Source of the DNA: Dyadobacter luteus
Lineage (GTDB): Bacteria > Bacteroidota > Bacteroidia > Cytophagales > Spirosomataceae
Length of the DNA stretch: 56,632 bases
Assembly: GCF_003383615.1 (NCBI RefSeq)
Contig: NZ_QNUL01000035.1
Location: 1-56,632 of the forward strand
Reading direction: 5' to 3'
Shown: in pieces, positions 16,785 through 25,376 of the stretch
Layout of the letters: each line of letters starts with the position of its first letter
Numbering within the stretch: position 1 is the first letter of the stretch
Notes under the pieces: model-generated
The model's database searches: none
What the model was told of the DNA's origin: nothing
Seen by the model: only the letters and a program-made list of their open reading frames with translations
Program-made: the position numbers and the translations under genes

Positions 16785-19700
16785 ATGCAAAAAACCTATC
16801 CTAACTATCCTCTCTGGCATACCATTATGAGATTTAGTTGTACACAGCTCATCATTGCGGCGTTACTATCCAGCTTTGCTTTTGCGAAAATCAGTGAGGC
16901 TCAGGAAGTACTCAACAGCCGCGTGACCCTGAATATGCAAAATCAGGATGTTCGAAAAGTTCTAACCAGCATTGAATCACAGGTTAATGTCAAGTTTTTA
17001 TACAGTTCCAACCTTGTAAAATCGGAAAGAAAAGTAACAGTAAACATTCGCCAGGAGCAACTTGGAGCTGCTCTCAAAACAATTCTCAACCCGCTAAATC
17101 TGGGTTTTGAAGTTTCCGGCAAACAAATAATCCTGAAACGTATACAGCGACAGACAGGCAATCTGACTCCTACCATCTACCGCGAGAACAATGCACTCGA
17201 CCGCAGTATAACCGGGGTAGTGAGCGACAACAACGGCGCGGGTTTGCCAGGCGTATCTGTTGTAGTGAAAAACACACAACGCGGAACCAACACAGATGCC
17301 GACGGTAACTACAAAATTGAAGTACCCGACGGGAATACTACGCTGACATTCAGTTTTGTCGGTTTTTTGCCAAAGGACGTAGAAATCTCCGGCAGCCAGA
17401 CTTCCGCTAACGTAGTACTTTCGCAAGATGAAAAGCAATTGAGCGAAGTGATCGTTGTAGGGTATGGTACAGCCAGAAAGAAAGATCTGACAGGTTCGGT
17501 ATCCGTAGTGAAAGTAAGCGAACTGACTGAACAACCTAACTCTAACCTGACCAACCAGCTGCAAGGAAGAGCCTCCGGAGTTACAGTATTGAGTTCCGGA
17601 CAGCCTGGAACAGCTCCTCAGGTACGTATCCGCGGTATCAACTCCTTCGGAAATAATGCTCCTCTTTATGTAGTGGATGGTGTACCCACTCAGGATATCA
17701 ATAACCTTAACCCAAATGATGTTGCTACCATGCAGGTTCTGAAAGATGCAGGTTCAGCTTCAATTTATGGTTCACGCGCTTCCAATGGTGTGGTAATCAT
17801 TACAACCAAACGTGGATCCGGAAAGGTAAAGATCAGCTACGACACCTACTTTGGAACGCAAACTACGCCGAGAGGAAATGTGTATGACATCCTTTCTCCG
17901 CAAGGAATGGCCGATCTGAAATTTATGGCGCTACGCAATTCAGGTACTACTGCCATTGATGATCCTCAGTATGGAAAAGGGCCAAATGCTGTATTGCCCG
18001 ACTATATCGTTCCTACAGGTGCCAAAGAATCTGACATTGATTTTTCCAAATACTATGTAAACCCGAATTACACTGAAAAATCGGATATGGATTCGTTTTA
18101 CAGGATCGTAAAAGCCAACAAGCAGGGAACTGACTGGTTTCACGAAGTATTCAAAAATGCTCCACTTCAAAGCCATAACCTGACTGTGAGTGGTGGCGGT
18201 CCGCAAGGAAATTATCTGTTTTCTTTCAACCATTTTAATCAGAAGGGAAACCTAATGAATACCTATCTGAAACGCTATACGATACGTGCTAACACCCAGT
18301 ATAATATCGGTAAGCATTTCCGTATTGGTGAAAATATCGCTTTATCACTTGTGGATAACCCAAGAACAGGTATTCTGGAAGAAGGCGGTGGTATTGGTAT
18401 GGCTTTCAGAATGCAACCAATTATTCCTGTTTATGACGTACAGGGCAACTTTGCAGGTTCATTCGGTAGTGGTCTTGGTAATGCTAAAAATCCGGTTGCG
18501 ATTCGTGACAGAGCAAGAAATAACAAAGGTCTTGGCAATGCACTTATCGGAAACATGTTTGCCGAATTCGATTTCCTGAAAGACTTTACCGTGAGATCTA
18601 CTTTTGGTGGAACGATGTACTCTTCTACTTCCAACACCTTTGGTTATCCTGAATGGGAGAATGCTGAAAACACCACTACCAACTCCTACACAGAACTTTG
18701 GCAAAATGGATATAACTGGACGTGGACCAATACACTTACCTATGAGCACAACTTCAATGAAATACACAATGTAAAAGTACTTTTGGGTACAGAAGCATAC
18801 AACTCAATGGGCCGCGAAGTGGGTGGAACTACTCAGGGATATTTCTCCTTTGACCCTGATTTCACCAACCTATCTACAGGTTCAGGAACACCAACCAACA
18901 GAAGTGCAAGATGGGAAGAATCTCTTTTCTCTTACATCGGCCGTATTGATTATAGTTTCAGAGACCGCTATTTGTTGAGCGGAACCGTCCGTCGGGATGG
19001 ATCTTCCAAATTCCTTACGCAGTATGCAGTTTTCCCGGCGGTAAGTGCAGGATGGCGCGTAACGCAGGAAGATTTCATGAAAGGGCTAACCTGGCTTACA
19101 GAATTAAAAGTACGCGGAGGTTATGGCGTCATGGGGAATCAGTTCAACATTGCCACTGCTAACGCGTTTACAACTTATGGCCAGAACAGAAGTCATTCCT
19201 TCTATGACATAAAGGGCACAGGAAACAGCACCGTGCTTGGTTTTCAGAGAACGCGTGTAGGGAATCCAAATGCAAGATGGGAACGTAACATCAACTCTAA
19301 CATTGGTATTGATGCGCAACTATTCGGCGGAGCAGTGGACGTGACAGTGGATTACTACCAGAAAAACATCGAAGATCTTTTATTCTCTCCTGAACTTGCA
19401 GGAACTGTAGGCCAAGGCACTGCGCCTGCCGTGAATATTGGTAAAATGAAAAACAAAGGGATAGATCTTTCTGTTTATGCTGAAAAGAATGTTACAAAAG
19501 ACCTTAAACTGAATGCCACAGCTACTTTAACAACTTACAATAATAAGATCGTTAAAATCACCGATGGTGTGACCTATTTCGATCAGGAAGGACGTCGTTT
19601 CAATGGTAGTACAATCGTAAGAAATGCAGTAGGCCATTCTATTGGTCAGTTCTACGGCTACCAGATCAACGGTTTCTGGAATTCACAAGCTGAGATTGAT

Positions 19701-20360
19701 CAGGCTAACGAGCAGGCAAGAACAAGAACAGAAAATACTGCCGCTGTTTATCAGAATGAAGTTAAAGTGGGACGTTTCCGTTATGCTGATACCAATGGTG
19801 ATGGCATTATCACTGCCGACGACCGCGTATTTCTGGGTAATCCAAGTCCGAAATTTAGCTACGGTCTGAACATTGGAGCAACTTATAAAAGCTTTGATTT
19901 TGGTATTTTCTTCTACGGCGTACAAGGAAACGACATCTGGAACAACCTGAAATGGTGGCATGACTTCTACACCAACTTCCAGGGGGCGAAAAGTAACACT
20001 GCTCTGTACGATTCATGGACTCCTGAAAATCATAACGCAACTGCTCCTATTCAGGAAAACACAGGTTCATTCAGTACAACCAACGTTCCTAACTCTTACT
20101 ACGTAGAAAAAGGTTCTTACCTGAGAGCAAAAAATGCGCAAATCGGATATACACTTCCTCAAAGCGTGTTGAGTAAAATCAAAATTGACAAAGCAAGAAT
20201 TTATGTTCAAACAGCCAACCTGTTTACCATCACCAAGTATTCTGGCCCGGATCCTGAGATCGGTCAAAGCCAGGTTGAAGGTTCTACAGCATTTGGTTTG
20301 GATGAAGGTGTTTACCCAAATACTCGTCAATTCCTGATTGGTTTAAATCTGACATTCTAG
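16785..20360 (+). CDS. SusC/RagA-family TonB-dependent receptor with N-terminal STN signalling domain
   Basis: A 1191-residue outer-membrane transporter. In order: signal region (1-40, including the MQKTYPNYPLWHTIMRF-type opening common in this class), STN domain (about 48-118), carboxypeptidase-regulatory-like beta-sandwich (about 142-212), the TonB-box-like EVIVVGYGT (222-230), plug (about 233-345) with the SusC signature VDGVPTQDINNLNPNDVATM and GSRASNGVVIITTK, and a 22-stranded barrel ending in ...GLNLTF. It should import an oligosaccharide or other large nutrient captured by the SusD partner. The STN domain indicates that it also signals through FecR to the sigma factor. No polysaccharide-degrading enzyme adjoins the pair, so the substrate is not evident. 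Confidence 0.96.
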   Translation: MQKTYPNYPLWHTIMRFSCTQLIIAALLSSFAFAKISEAQEVLNSRVTLNMQNQDVRKVLTSIESQVNVKFLYSSNLVKSERKVTVNIRQEQLGAALKTILNPLNLGFEVSGKQIILKRIQRQTGNLTPTIYRENNALDRSITGVVSDNNGAGLPGVSVVVKNTQRGTNTDADGNYKIEVPDGNTTLTFSFVGFLPKDVEISGSQTSANVVLSQDEKQLSEVIVVGYGTARKKDLTGSVSVVKVSELTEQPNSNLTNQLQGRASGVTVLSSGQPGTAPQVRIRGINSFGNNAPLYVVDGVPTQDINNLNPNDVATMQVLKDAGSASIYGSRASNGVVIITTKRGSGKVKISYDTYFGTQTTPRGNVYDILSPQGMADLKFMALRNSGTTAIDDPQYGKGPNAVLPDYIVPTGAKESDIDFSKYYVNPNYTEKSDMDSFYRIVKANKQGTDWFHEVFKNAPLQSHNLTVSGGGPQGNYLFSFNHFNQKGNLMNTYLKRYTIRANTQYNIGKHFRIGENIALSLVDNPRTGILEEGGGIGMAFRMQPIIPVYDVQGNFAGSFGSGLGNAKNPVAIRDRARNNKGLGNALIGNMFAEFDFLKDFTVRSTFGGTMYSSTSNTFGYPEWENAENTTTNSYTELWQNGYNWTWTNTLTYEHNFNEIHNVKVLLGTEAYNSMGREVGGTTQGYFSFDPDFTNLSTGSGTPTNRSARWEESLFSYIGRIDYSFRDRYLLSGTVRRDGSSKFLTQYAVFPAVSAGWRVTQEDFMKGLTWLTELKVRGGYGVMGNQFNIATANAFTTYGQNRSHSFYDIKGTGNSTVLGFQRTRVGNPNARWERNINSNIGIDAQLFGGAVDVTVDYYQKNIEDLLFSPELAGTVGQGTAPAVNIGKMKNKGIDLSVYAEKNVTKDLKLNATATLTTYNNKIVKITDGVTYFDQEGRRFNGSTIVRNAVGHSIGQFYGYQINGFWNSQAEIDQANEQARTRTENTAAVYQNEVKVGRFRYADTNGDGIITADDRVFLGNPSPKFSYGLNIGATYKSFDFGIFFYGVQGNDIWNNLKWWHDFYTNFQGAKSNTALYDSWTPENHNATAPIQENTGSFSTTNVPNSYYVEKGSYLRAKNAQIGYTLPQSVLSKIKIDKARIYVQTANLFTITKYSGPDPEIGQSQVEGSTAFGLDEGVYPNTRQFLIGLNLTF

Positions 20361-20382
20361 TTCACTGTATTATAAAACAGAA

Positions 20383-22167
20383 ATGAAGATGAAAAAAATT
20401 AGCTTTTCAAAAATAGCACTCATCGTTGCATTCGGTATCGCATCCTATTCATGTAACGACGATTTCCTGACAAAACCGGCGTTGGGTTCACTAAGTGATG
20501 CACAACTTAGTACAAAAGCAGGTGTACAAAATCTATTGATCGGCGCATACGCTGCGCTTGATGGAAATGGTGTAGGTGCAGCCAGCGCATGGGATGCTGC
20601 TGCAGACAACTGGATATATGGAAGTATAGCTGGTGGCGATGCGAAAAAAGGTAGTGATGGTGCCGATCAGCCCGGTATTAACTCCATCATGATCTATAGT
20701 GCCGGACCAAGTAATGGCTTCTTCAACAGCAAGTGGAGAGCTGCTTACGAGGGTATCAACCGTGCCAATACCGTCCTCAAATTTATCCCATTGGTAACCT
20801 CGAACATCACAGATGCAGAAAAGAAAAATTATACTGCTGAAGCAAGGTTCCTGAGAGGACATTACTATTCAGAACTGAAAAAGATGTTCAACAAAGTGCC
20901 ATGGGTAGATGAAACAACCGTGGATCCGGCTGCCGTAACTAATGATGCCGATATCTGGGCTAATATTGAAGCCGACTTCCAGTTTGCAATGGACAATCTT
21001 CCTGCAACTCAGGGGGAAGTGGGCCGTGCCAACAAATGGGCTGCAGCTGCTTATCTGGCAAAAACGTTGTTATATCAGAAAAAATATGCACCGGCGAAAA
21101 CCATCTTCGATCAGGTAATTGCACAGGGTGTAACCAGTAGTGGTACGAAATACAATCTGATGCCGAAATATCAGGACAACTTCGACGCTGCCAAGAAGAA
21201 TCTGGAAGAGTCTGTTTTTGCTGTTCAGATGGCTGCCAATGATGGTACCAACACCATTGATAATGCCAATACCGGAGGTATGCTGAATTTCCCCTACAAC
21301 TCACCCTTCCGTTGCTGCGGTTTCTATCAGCCTAGCCTTGATCTTGCCAATTCTTTCAAAACGGATGCTACAGGTTTGCCTCTGGTCGACACCTATATAG
21401 CAACAACTTTGAAGAACGACATGGGTATCAAATCGGATGCTGCCTATACCAATGACGGCACCACTCCACTAGATCCCCGCATCGACTGGACAGTAGGACG
21501 CCGTGGTATTCCGTTTCTGGATTGGGGCAACCACCCGGGACAAGCATGGATCCGTGATCAGACTTATGCAGGTCCATATTCTCCGAAGAAAAACATGTAC
21601 TGGCAGGCAACCCAGGATAAATATTCTGACCAGCACTCATGGGCGCCCGGAACGGCTATCAATGTTCAGATCATTCGTTTTGCCGATGTATTATTGATGG
21701 CGGCAGAAACTGAGGCTCAGCTTGGAAATCTCGACAAAGCGCAGGAATATGTTAACAGAGTACGCGCCCGTGCAGCCAAACCCGAGAGCATGGTTTATAC
21801 TTATGCTGACAATACCAAACCTATGGGAGGCTTCACGACTACACCGGCTGCTAATTACAAAATTGCAGTTTATCCTGCAGGTGCGTTTACAGCAAAAGGT
21901 AAGGATGGTGCGTTGAAAGCTATCTACTTCGAAAGGAAAATTGAACTTGCGATGGAAGGACACCGCTTCTTCGATCTATCTCGTTGGGGTATAGCGGATC
22001 AGGTTCTGAATGCCTACATCGCATTTGAAAGCAAAATCACACCAGACGTAAGCGGTGGCAAATTTGTAAAAGGTGTTAACGAATACTTCCCTATTCCGCA
22101 ACGTCAGATTGACCTGAGCACCAAAAATGGTGTCTCTTCTCTCAAACAAAACCCCGGTTACCAATAA
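20383..22167 (+). CDS. SusD/RagB-family nutrient-binding outer-membrane lipoprotein
   Basis: A 594-residue surface lipoprotein that caps the SusC barrel and binds its ligand. The lipoprotein signal ends at C24 (SYSC, then NDDFL). The N-terminal SusD-like domain (about 25-230) includes the TPR-like segment around NTVLKFIPLV and AEARFLRGHYYSELKKMF; the C-terminal RagB/SusD part (about 330-590) includes IRFADVLLMAAETEAQLG, YFERKIELAMEGHRFFDLSRWG and the final FPIPQRQIDLSTKNG...QNPGYQ. The gene starts 22 bases after susC and ends just before a strong terminator, closing the operon. Confidence 0.96.
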   Translation: MKMKKISFSKIALIVAFGIASYSCNDDFLTKPALGSLSDAQLSTKAGVQNLLIGAYAALDGNGVGAASAWDAAADNWIYGSIAGGDAKKGSDGADQPGINSIMIYSAGPSNGFFNSKWRAAYEGINRANTVLKFIPLVTSNITDAEKKNYTAEARFLRGHYYSELKKMFNKVPWVDETTVDPAAVTNDADIWANIEADFQFAMDNLPATQGEVGRANKWAAAAYLAKTLLYQKKYAPAKTIFDQVIAQGVTSSGTKYNLMPKYQDNFDAAKKNLEESVFAVQMAANDGTNTIDNANTGGMLNFPYNSPFRCCGFYQPSLDLANSFKTDATGLPLVDTYIATTLKNDMGIKSDAAYTNDGTTPLDPRIDWTVGRRGIPFLDWGNHPGQAWIRDQTYAGPYSPKKNMYWQATQDKYSDQHSWAPGTAINVQIIRFADVLLMAAETEAQLGNLDKAQEYVNRVRARAAKPESMVYTYADNTKPMGGFTTTPAANYKIAVYPAGAFTAKGKDGALKAIYFERKIELAMEGHRFFDLSRWGIADQVLNAYIAFESKITPDVSGGKFVKGVNEYFPIPQRQIDLSTKNGVSSLKQNPGYQ

Positions 22168-22182
22168 ACTTGACAACGATAC

Positions 22183-22214
22183 AAAAAGAGGCAGCTTTCA
22201 AACTGCCTCTTTTT
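22183..22214 (+). terminator. Intrinsic terminator after susD
   Basis: AAAAAGAGGCAG (22183-22194) and CTGCCTCTTTTT (22203-22214) form a perfect 12-bp stem with an eight-base loop, ending in a T tract. It lies 15 bases past the susD stop, inside an open frame that continues into the next gene, which shows that this frame does not start upstream of it. Confidence 0.9.
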
Positions 22215-22252
22215 GTATATTTAAGCTTTCCCATTCCTTATTCACCATTGTC

Positions 22253-23740
22253 TTGACCAGAGTTTTATTATTTCTTATTTGTCTGACTTTATGTTTTAGC
22301 TGCAAAAAAAGTCAGGATAATGCAAAAGAAGTTGCCGGCAAACAGCTGTCCGACAAGTACTGCAGCTCTTGCCACCTGCCTGTTTCTCCTGAAACGCTTG
22401 ATAAGGAAACCTGGAAAAAACGGGTTTTACCTGCTATGGCGAAGCAATTAGGACTGGAAGTATTCCAGAACAGCGGTTATTATCAAAATCCGCAATCTGC
22501 GATTTCTATTGAAGACTGGAACAGCATTTTGGCCTATTACGATTCATGGGCTCCGGTTCAGCTCAGTGCTGCAAAAGTGCCAGTGGCGCCGGCGAAAGAC
22601 TGGTCAATATTCCAATTACAAAAGCCCAAAATTTCCTCTTCCATTGCTACCACCACATTGGCTGTAATAAATCAATACACGGGCAACATTTTCACCAGCG
22701 ATTCAGAAACGGGCAAACTATATCAATGGGATAAAAATCTCAATCTCACGCGTTCATCCCAGCTTCCGTCACCAGCTGTTCACATTGAGTTTAGTTCCGA
22801 TAAACAGGCACTCATTACTGCTATCGGAGAAATGAAAGCCATGGACATTGCCTCCGGAGCTGTCCTGCTGGCAAAGAACGACATACATAGCGCAACGCCT
22901 GTAGCCACCAATCTGATCAGGCCTATACATACCGTCTCGGCAGATTTCGATAAAGACGGACTTACAGATTATGTTACATCCAGTTTCGGGCATAACAAAG
23001 GCGGACTTTACCTGACCAGACAAAAAAGTAATAACCAGTTCGAAACTATTCCGATCCGGGAAGTAGCCGGTGCAACACAAAGTATAGTAGTCGATTTCAA
23101 TAATGATGGCTGGACTGATATCGTCACGTTATTCGCACATGGAGATGAAGGAATCTGGCTTTTTCTGAATGATAAAAAAGGCGGGTTTGAAACAAAAAAC
23201 CTGTTGCGTTTCCCTCCTGTATACGGATCAAGCAGTTTTCAACTCACTGATATCAATAAAGACGGTAAGCTTGACATTATCTACACTTCGGGTGACAACA
23301 GCGATTATTCAAGAATATTGAAGCCTTACCATGGTCTGTATATTTTCACCAATGAAGGTGAGCTGAATTTCAAACAACGGTATTTTTACCCCATAAATGG
23401 TGCCACAAAGGTGGTAGCTTCGGATTTTGATCTGGATGGAGATACCGATTTAATATCCATCGCATTTTTTGCCGATCTGAAAAATAACCCGCAGGAAGGA
23501 GTCATGTATTTTGAAAACCAGAATCCGGCAGATCGAAACAATTTCAACTTTACGCCTCATGCCATTCCTGTCAATAGAGAAGGGCGATGGATTACAATGG
23601 ATGTGAAAGATGCGGACGGAGACGGGGATCCGGATGTGATATTAGGAAACTATTCCAAAGGCTTTCTGAATGAGAGAAATTTCACACCTGACTGGAACAT
23701 CAGTACCCCGTTCATCCTTCTAAAAAACAAAACCAGATAA
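22253..23740 (+). CDS. Lipoprotein with a c-type haem motif and FG-GAP/VCBS repeats
   Basis: The open frame begins at 22127, inside susD, but the terminator at 22183-22214 lies within it, so a later start is needed. TTG at 22253 gives a compact lipoprotein signal (LTLCFSC, lipid cysteine at residue 17) and a protein of about 495 residues. The mature part opens with a cytochrome-c-like segment, CSSCH followed about 30 residues later by an AM pair, and continues with FG-GAP/VCBS repeats that form a beta-propeller: DFDKDGLTDYV, DFNNDGWTDIV, DINKDGKLDII, DFDLDGDTDLI and DADGDGDPDVI, each a calcium-binding loop. Such proteins are extracytoplasmic; a redox role is inferred from the haem motif. It may work with the SusCD pair but is separated from it by a terminator. 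Confidence 0.82.
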   Translation: MTRVLLFLICLTLCFSCKKSQDNAKEVAGKQLSDKYCSSCHLPVSPETLDKETWKKRVLPAMAKQLGLEVFQNSGYYQNPQSAISIEDWNSILAYYDSWAPVQLSAAKVPVAPAKDWSIFQLQKPKISSSIATTTLAVINQYTGNIFTSDSETGKLYQWDKNLNLTRSSQLPSPAVHIEFSSDKQALITAIGEMKAMDIASGAVLLAKNDIHSATPVATNLIRPIHTVSADFDKDGLTDYVTSSFGHNKGGLYLTRQKSNNQFETIPIREVAGATQSIVVDFNNDGWTDIVTLFAHGDEGIWLFLNDKKGGFETKNLLRFPPVYGSSSFQLTDINKDGKLDIIYTSGDNSDYSRILKPYHGLYIFTNEGELNFKQRYFYPINGATKVVASDFDLDGDTDLISIAFFADLKNNPQEGVMYFENQNPADRNNFNFTPHAIPVNREGRWITMDVKDADGDGDPDVILGNYSKGFLNERNFTPDWNISTPFILLKNKTR

Positions 23741-23745
23741 AGCTG

Positions 23746-24879
23746 CTATTCCTTACGTTTCCAGTCGGCCGGTAACAATGATGAAAAACGATCTTTACCC
23801 AGATCGCCCGCTATCTCTATTCCCATTGGCATCACAACCCATCCTTGTGGCGTGATCACCGCGTAACCATTAGGCAATGATATCTGCGTAAACGGGTGTG
23901 GCATATCGGAATAAGGTGACCTTTCCCGTTTCTTCATATAAAAAATTTCCAATGCAGTTCCCGAAACCAGCAGACGCTCCGTTTCCAGCTCTCCAGGACG
24001 GATCAGCCGCATACCACGAATGGCTTCAATGCGATTATGTAAGTGATTGGATAACAAATTCTGACCATTCACTGATCGTACGGTATTGAAAATCCGGAGT
24101 GAGTCAGGTATTACCTGATACACCTTAAACCCTTCTTCTATCAGACTATCCGAAACCATACTGGCAAGGAGATGCTTCATAGAACCCGCATACGCCGTTT
24201 CCTGATTGGACCTCCATCGCTTCCTTTCCGCCTCATCCTTAGGTTTCAATAATTCAAAACGGGTACTTCCACCATAATACACCTTCCCCTGATAAAAATC
24301 AAAGTCATCCAGATCCTGAATAATCCTGTAACCAAGTGCATTATTTTCTATAATAATCGGCTTAGTACTCTGGGCTCCCAGGTGCCCGTTATCCTCATCA
24401 TAAATCCTGAGCACCTCAGGATTTATGATCCGGCAGTATTTGGCAAACGAATTGGTACCCAATAACTCTCTGGTAACAATCTTCAGATTTCTTTCACGCC
24501 TTTTATTCTTTTTTGCATACACAGTCACGCCCTGAAGTTCCATCCCCTCTTTCATCTTGAACATAACTTTCTTACTACCCTGCTGCTCAAAACGCAGTGT
24601 TTGCCGGAGCGTTTCATATCCCAGGAAGGATACTCCTATTTCAAGATTACCGATTGGCAGGTTGGGCAGTCTGTAATTCCCGTCTCCATCCGCATTCGTA
24701 CCAATGGTAGAGTTGTTGATAAAGACATTTGCAAAAGGAAGGGGCTTGCCTGTTTTTTCATCAGTTACCGTGCCCGTCAGGGTCACCATGTTTGTTTGCT
24801 GTGCCTGGGCCCTGAAAAAAGCACCCACCAAAAACACAGTTAAAAAGAATTGAACAAAAATAGTTCTGTAAAAAAACAT
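23746..24879 (-). CDS. Secreted carboxypeptidase-regulatory-like domain protein
   Basis: A 377-residue protein with a Sec signal (1-27, ending AQAQ). The first domain, LTGTVTDEKTGKPLPFANVFINNSTIGTNADGDG and on to about residue 115, is the CarboxypepD_reg-like beta-sandwich often found at the start of Bacteroidota outer-membrane proteins. The remaining 260 residues are soluble-looking and not recognised; there is no barrel or plug. Similar proteins are common and uncharacterised. Its start is divergent from the BlaI-type repressor gene, and the two operator-like palindromes between them are 58 and 78 bases upstream, so it may be part of that regulon. It converges with the haem/FG-GAP gene with only five bases between stop codons. 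Confidence 0.8.
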   Translation of the reverse strand: MFFYRTIFVQFFLTVFLVGAFFRAQAQQTNMVTLTGTVTDEKTGKPLPFANVFINNSTIGTNADGDGNYRLPNLPIGNLEIGVSFLGYETLRQTLRFEQQGSKKVMFKMKEGMELQGVTVYAKKNKRRERNLKIVTRELLGTNSFAKYCRIINPEVLRIYDEDNGHLGAQSTKPIIIENNALGYRIIQDLDDFDFYQGKVYYGGSTRFELLKPKDEAERKRWRSNQETAYAGSMKHLLASMVSDSLIEEGFKVYQVIPDSLRIFNTVRSVNGQNLLSNHLHNRIEAIRGMRLIRPGELETERLLVSGTALEIFYMKKRERSPYSDMPHPFTQISLPNGYAVITPQGWVVMPMGIEIAGDLGKDRFSSLLPADWKRKE

Positions 24880-24936
24880 GATAAGACAAGTAGACGAGGC
24901 CGGATATTTGACCCGAAGATAAAATAAAAATAAACT

Positions 24937-24970
24937 ACTATAAAAATAGTTTGTTAACTATAAAAATAGT
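24937..24970. promoter_or_regulatory. Two identical operator-like palindromes ahead of the BlaI-type repressor
   Basis: ACTATAAAAATAGT occurs at 24937-24950 and again at 24957-24970, exactly 20 bases apart (about two helical turns). Each is a five-base inverted repeat (ACTAT/ATAGT). BlaI/MecI repressors bind paired dyads of this kind over their own promoters, so these are probably the autoregulatory operators. Confidence 0.65.
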
Positions 24971-24981
24971 TTACATATTTG
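24950..24981 (+). promoter_or_regulatory. Promoter candidate of the blaI-M56 operon
   Basis: TTTG (24950-24953), 20 bases, CATATTTG (24974-24981), one mismatch from TAnnTTTG. The second operator lies between the two elements, which would allow direct repression. The start codon at 24986 follows so closely that the mRNA would be leaderless or nearly so. Confidence 0.35.
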
Positions 24982-24985
24982 AGAC

Positions 24986-25354
24986 ATGGAATCAGAAAAG
25001 CTAACGAACAAAGAAGAAGAAGTAATGCAGGTTCTGTGGAATATGGAAGCAGCATTTATTAAAGACATGTTGCCATTATTTACCGAGCCCAAATTACACT
25101 ATAACACGCTGTCTACTATTATCAGGAATCTTGAAGAAAAGGGATATGTGGCACACAGGCAGTTTGGCAACACCTACCAGTATTTTCCTGTTGTCAGTAA
25201 ACAGGATTATCAAAATAATTTTGTGCTTAACAAAGTCGTTGGCGGGTACTTTAACAATTCGTACCGGGATCTGGTGGCCTATTTTGCCAAAGAAGAAAAG
25301 ATAAGTCCTGATGAGCTTCGGGAGATTATTACAATGATAGAAAAAGGAGAGTAA
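24986..25354 (+). CDS. BlaI/MecI/CopY-family transcriptional repressor
   Basis: A 122-residue winged-helix repressor. The opening LTNKEEEVMQVLWNMEAAFIKDML and the recognition-helix region YNTLSTIIRNLEEKGYVAHRQFGNTYQYFPVVS are typical, and the C-terminal helices would form the dimer. In this family the repressor is inactivated by proteolysis triggered by the partner M56 peptidase. That partner is encoded 22 bases downstream. It probably represses its own operon through the twin palindromes upstream. Confidence 0.95.
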   Translation: MESEKLTNKEEEVMQVLWNMEAAFIKDMLPLFTEPKLHYNTLSTIIRNLEEKGYVAHRQFGNTYQYFPVVSKQDYQNNFVLNKVVGGYFNNSYRDLVAYFAKEEKISPDELREIITMIEKGE

Positions 25355-25376
25355 TCTCACATTTAACTATTGGAAT

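Noticed and set aside
22127..22252. N-terminal extension of the haem/FG-GAP protein into susD
   Set aside because: A strong terminator lies inside this stretch and the lipoprotein signal begins after it; residues 1-42 look like noise.
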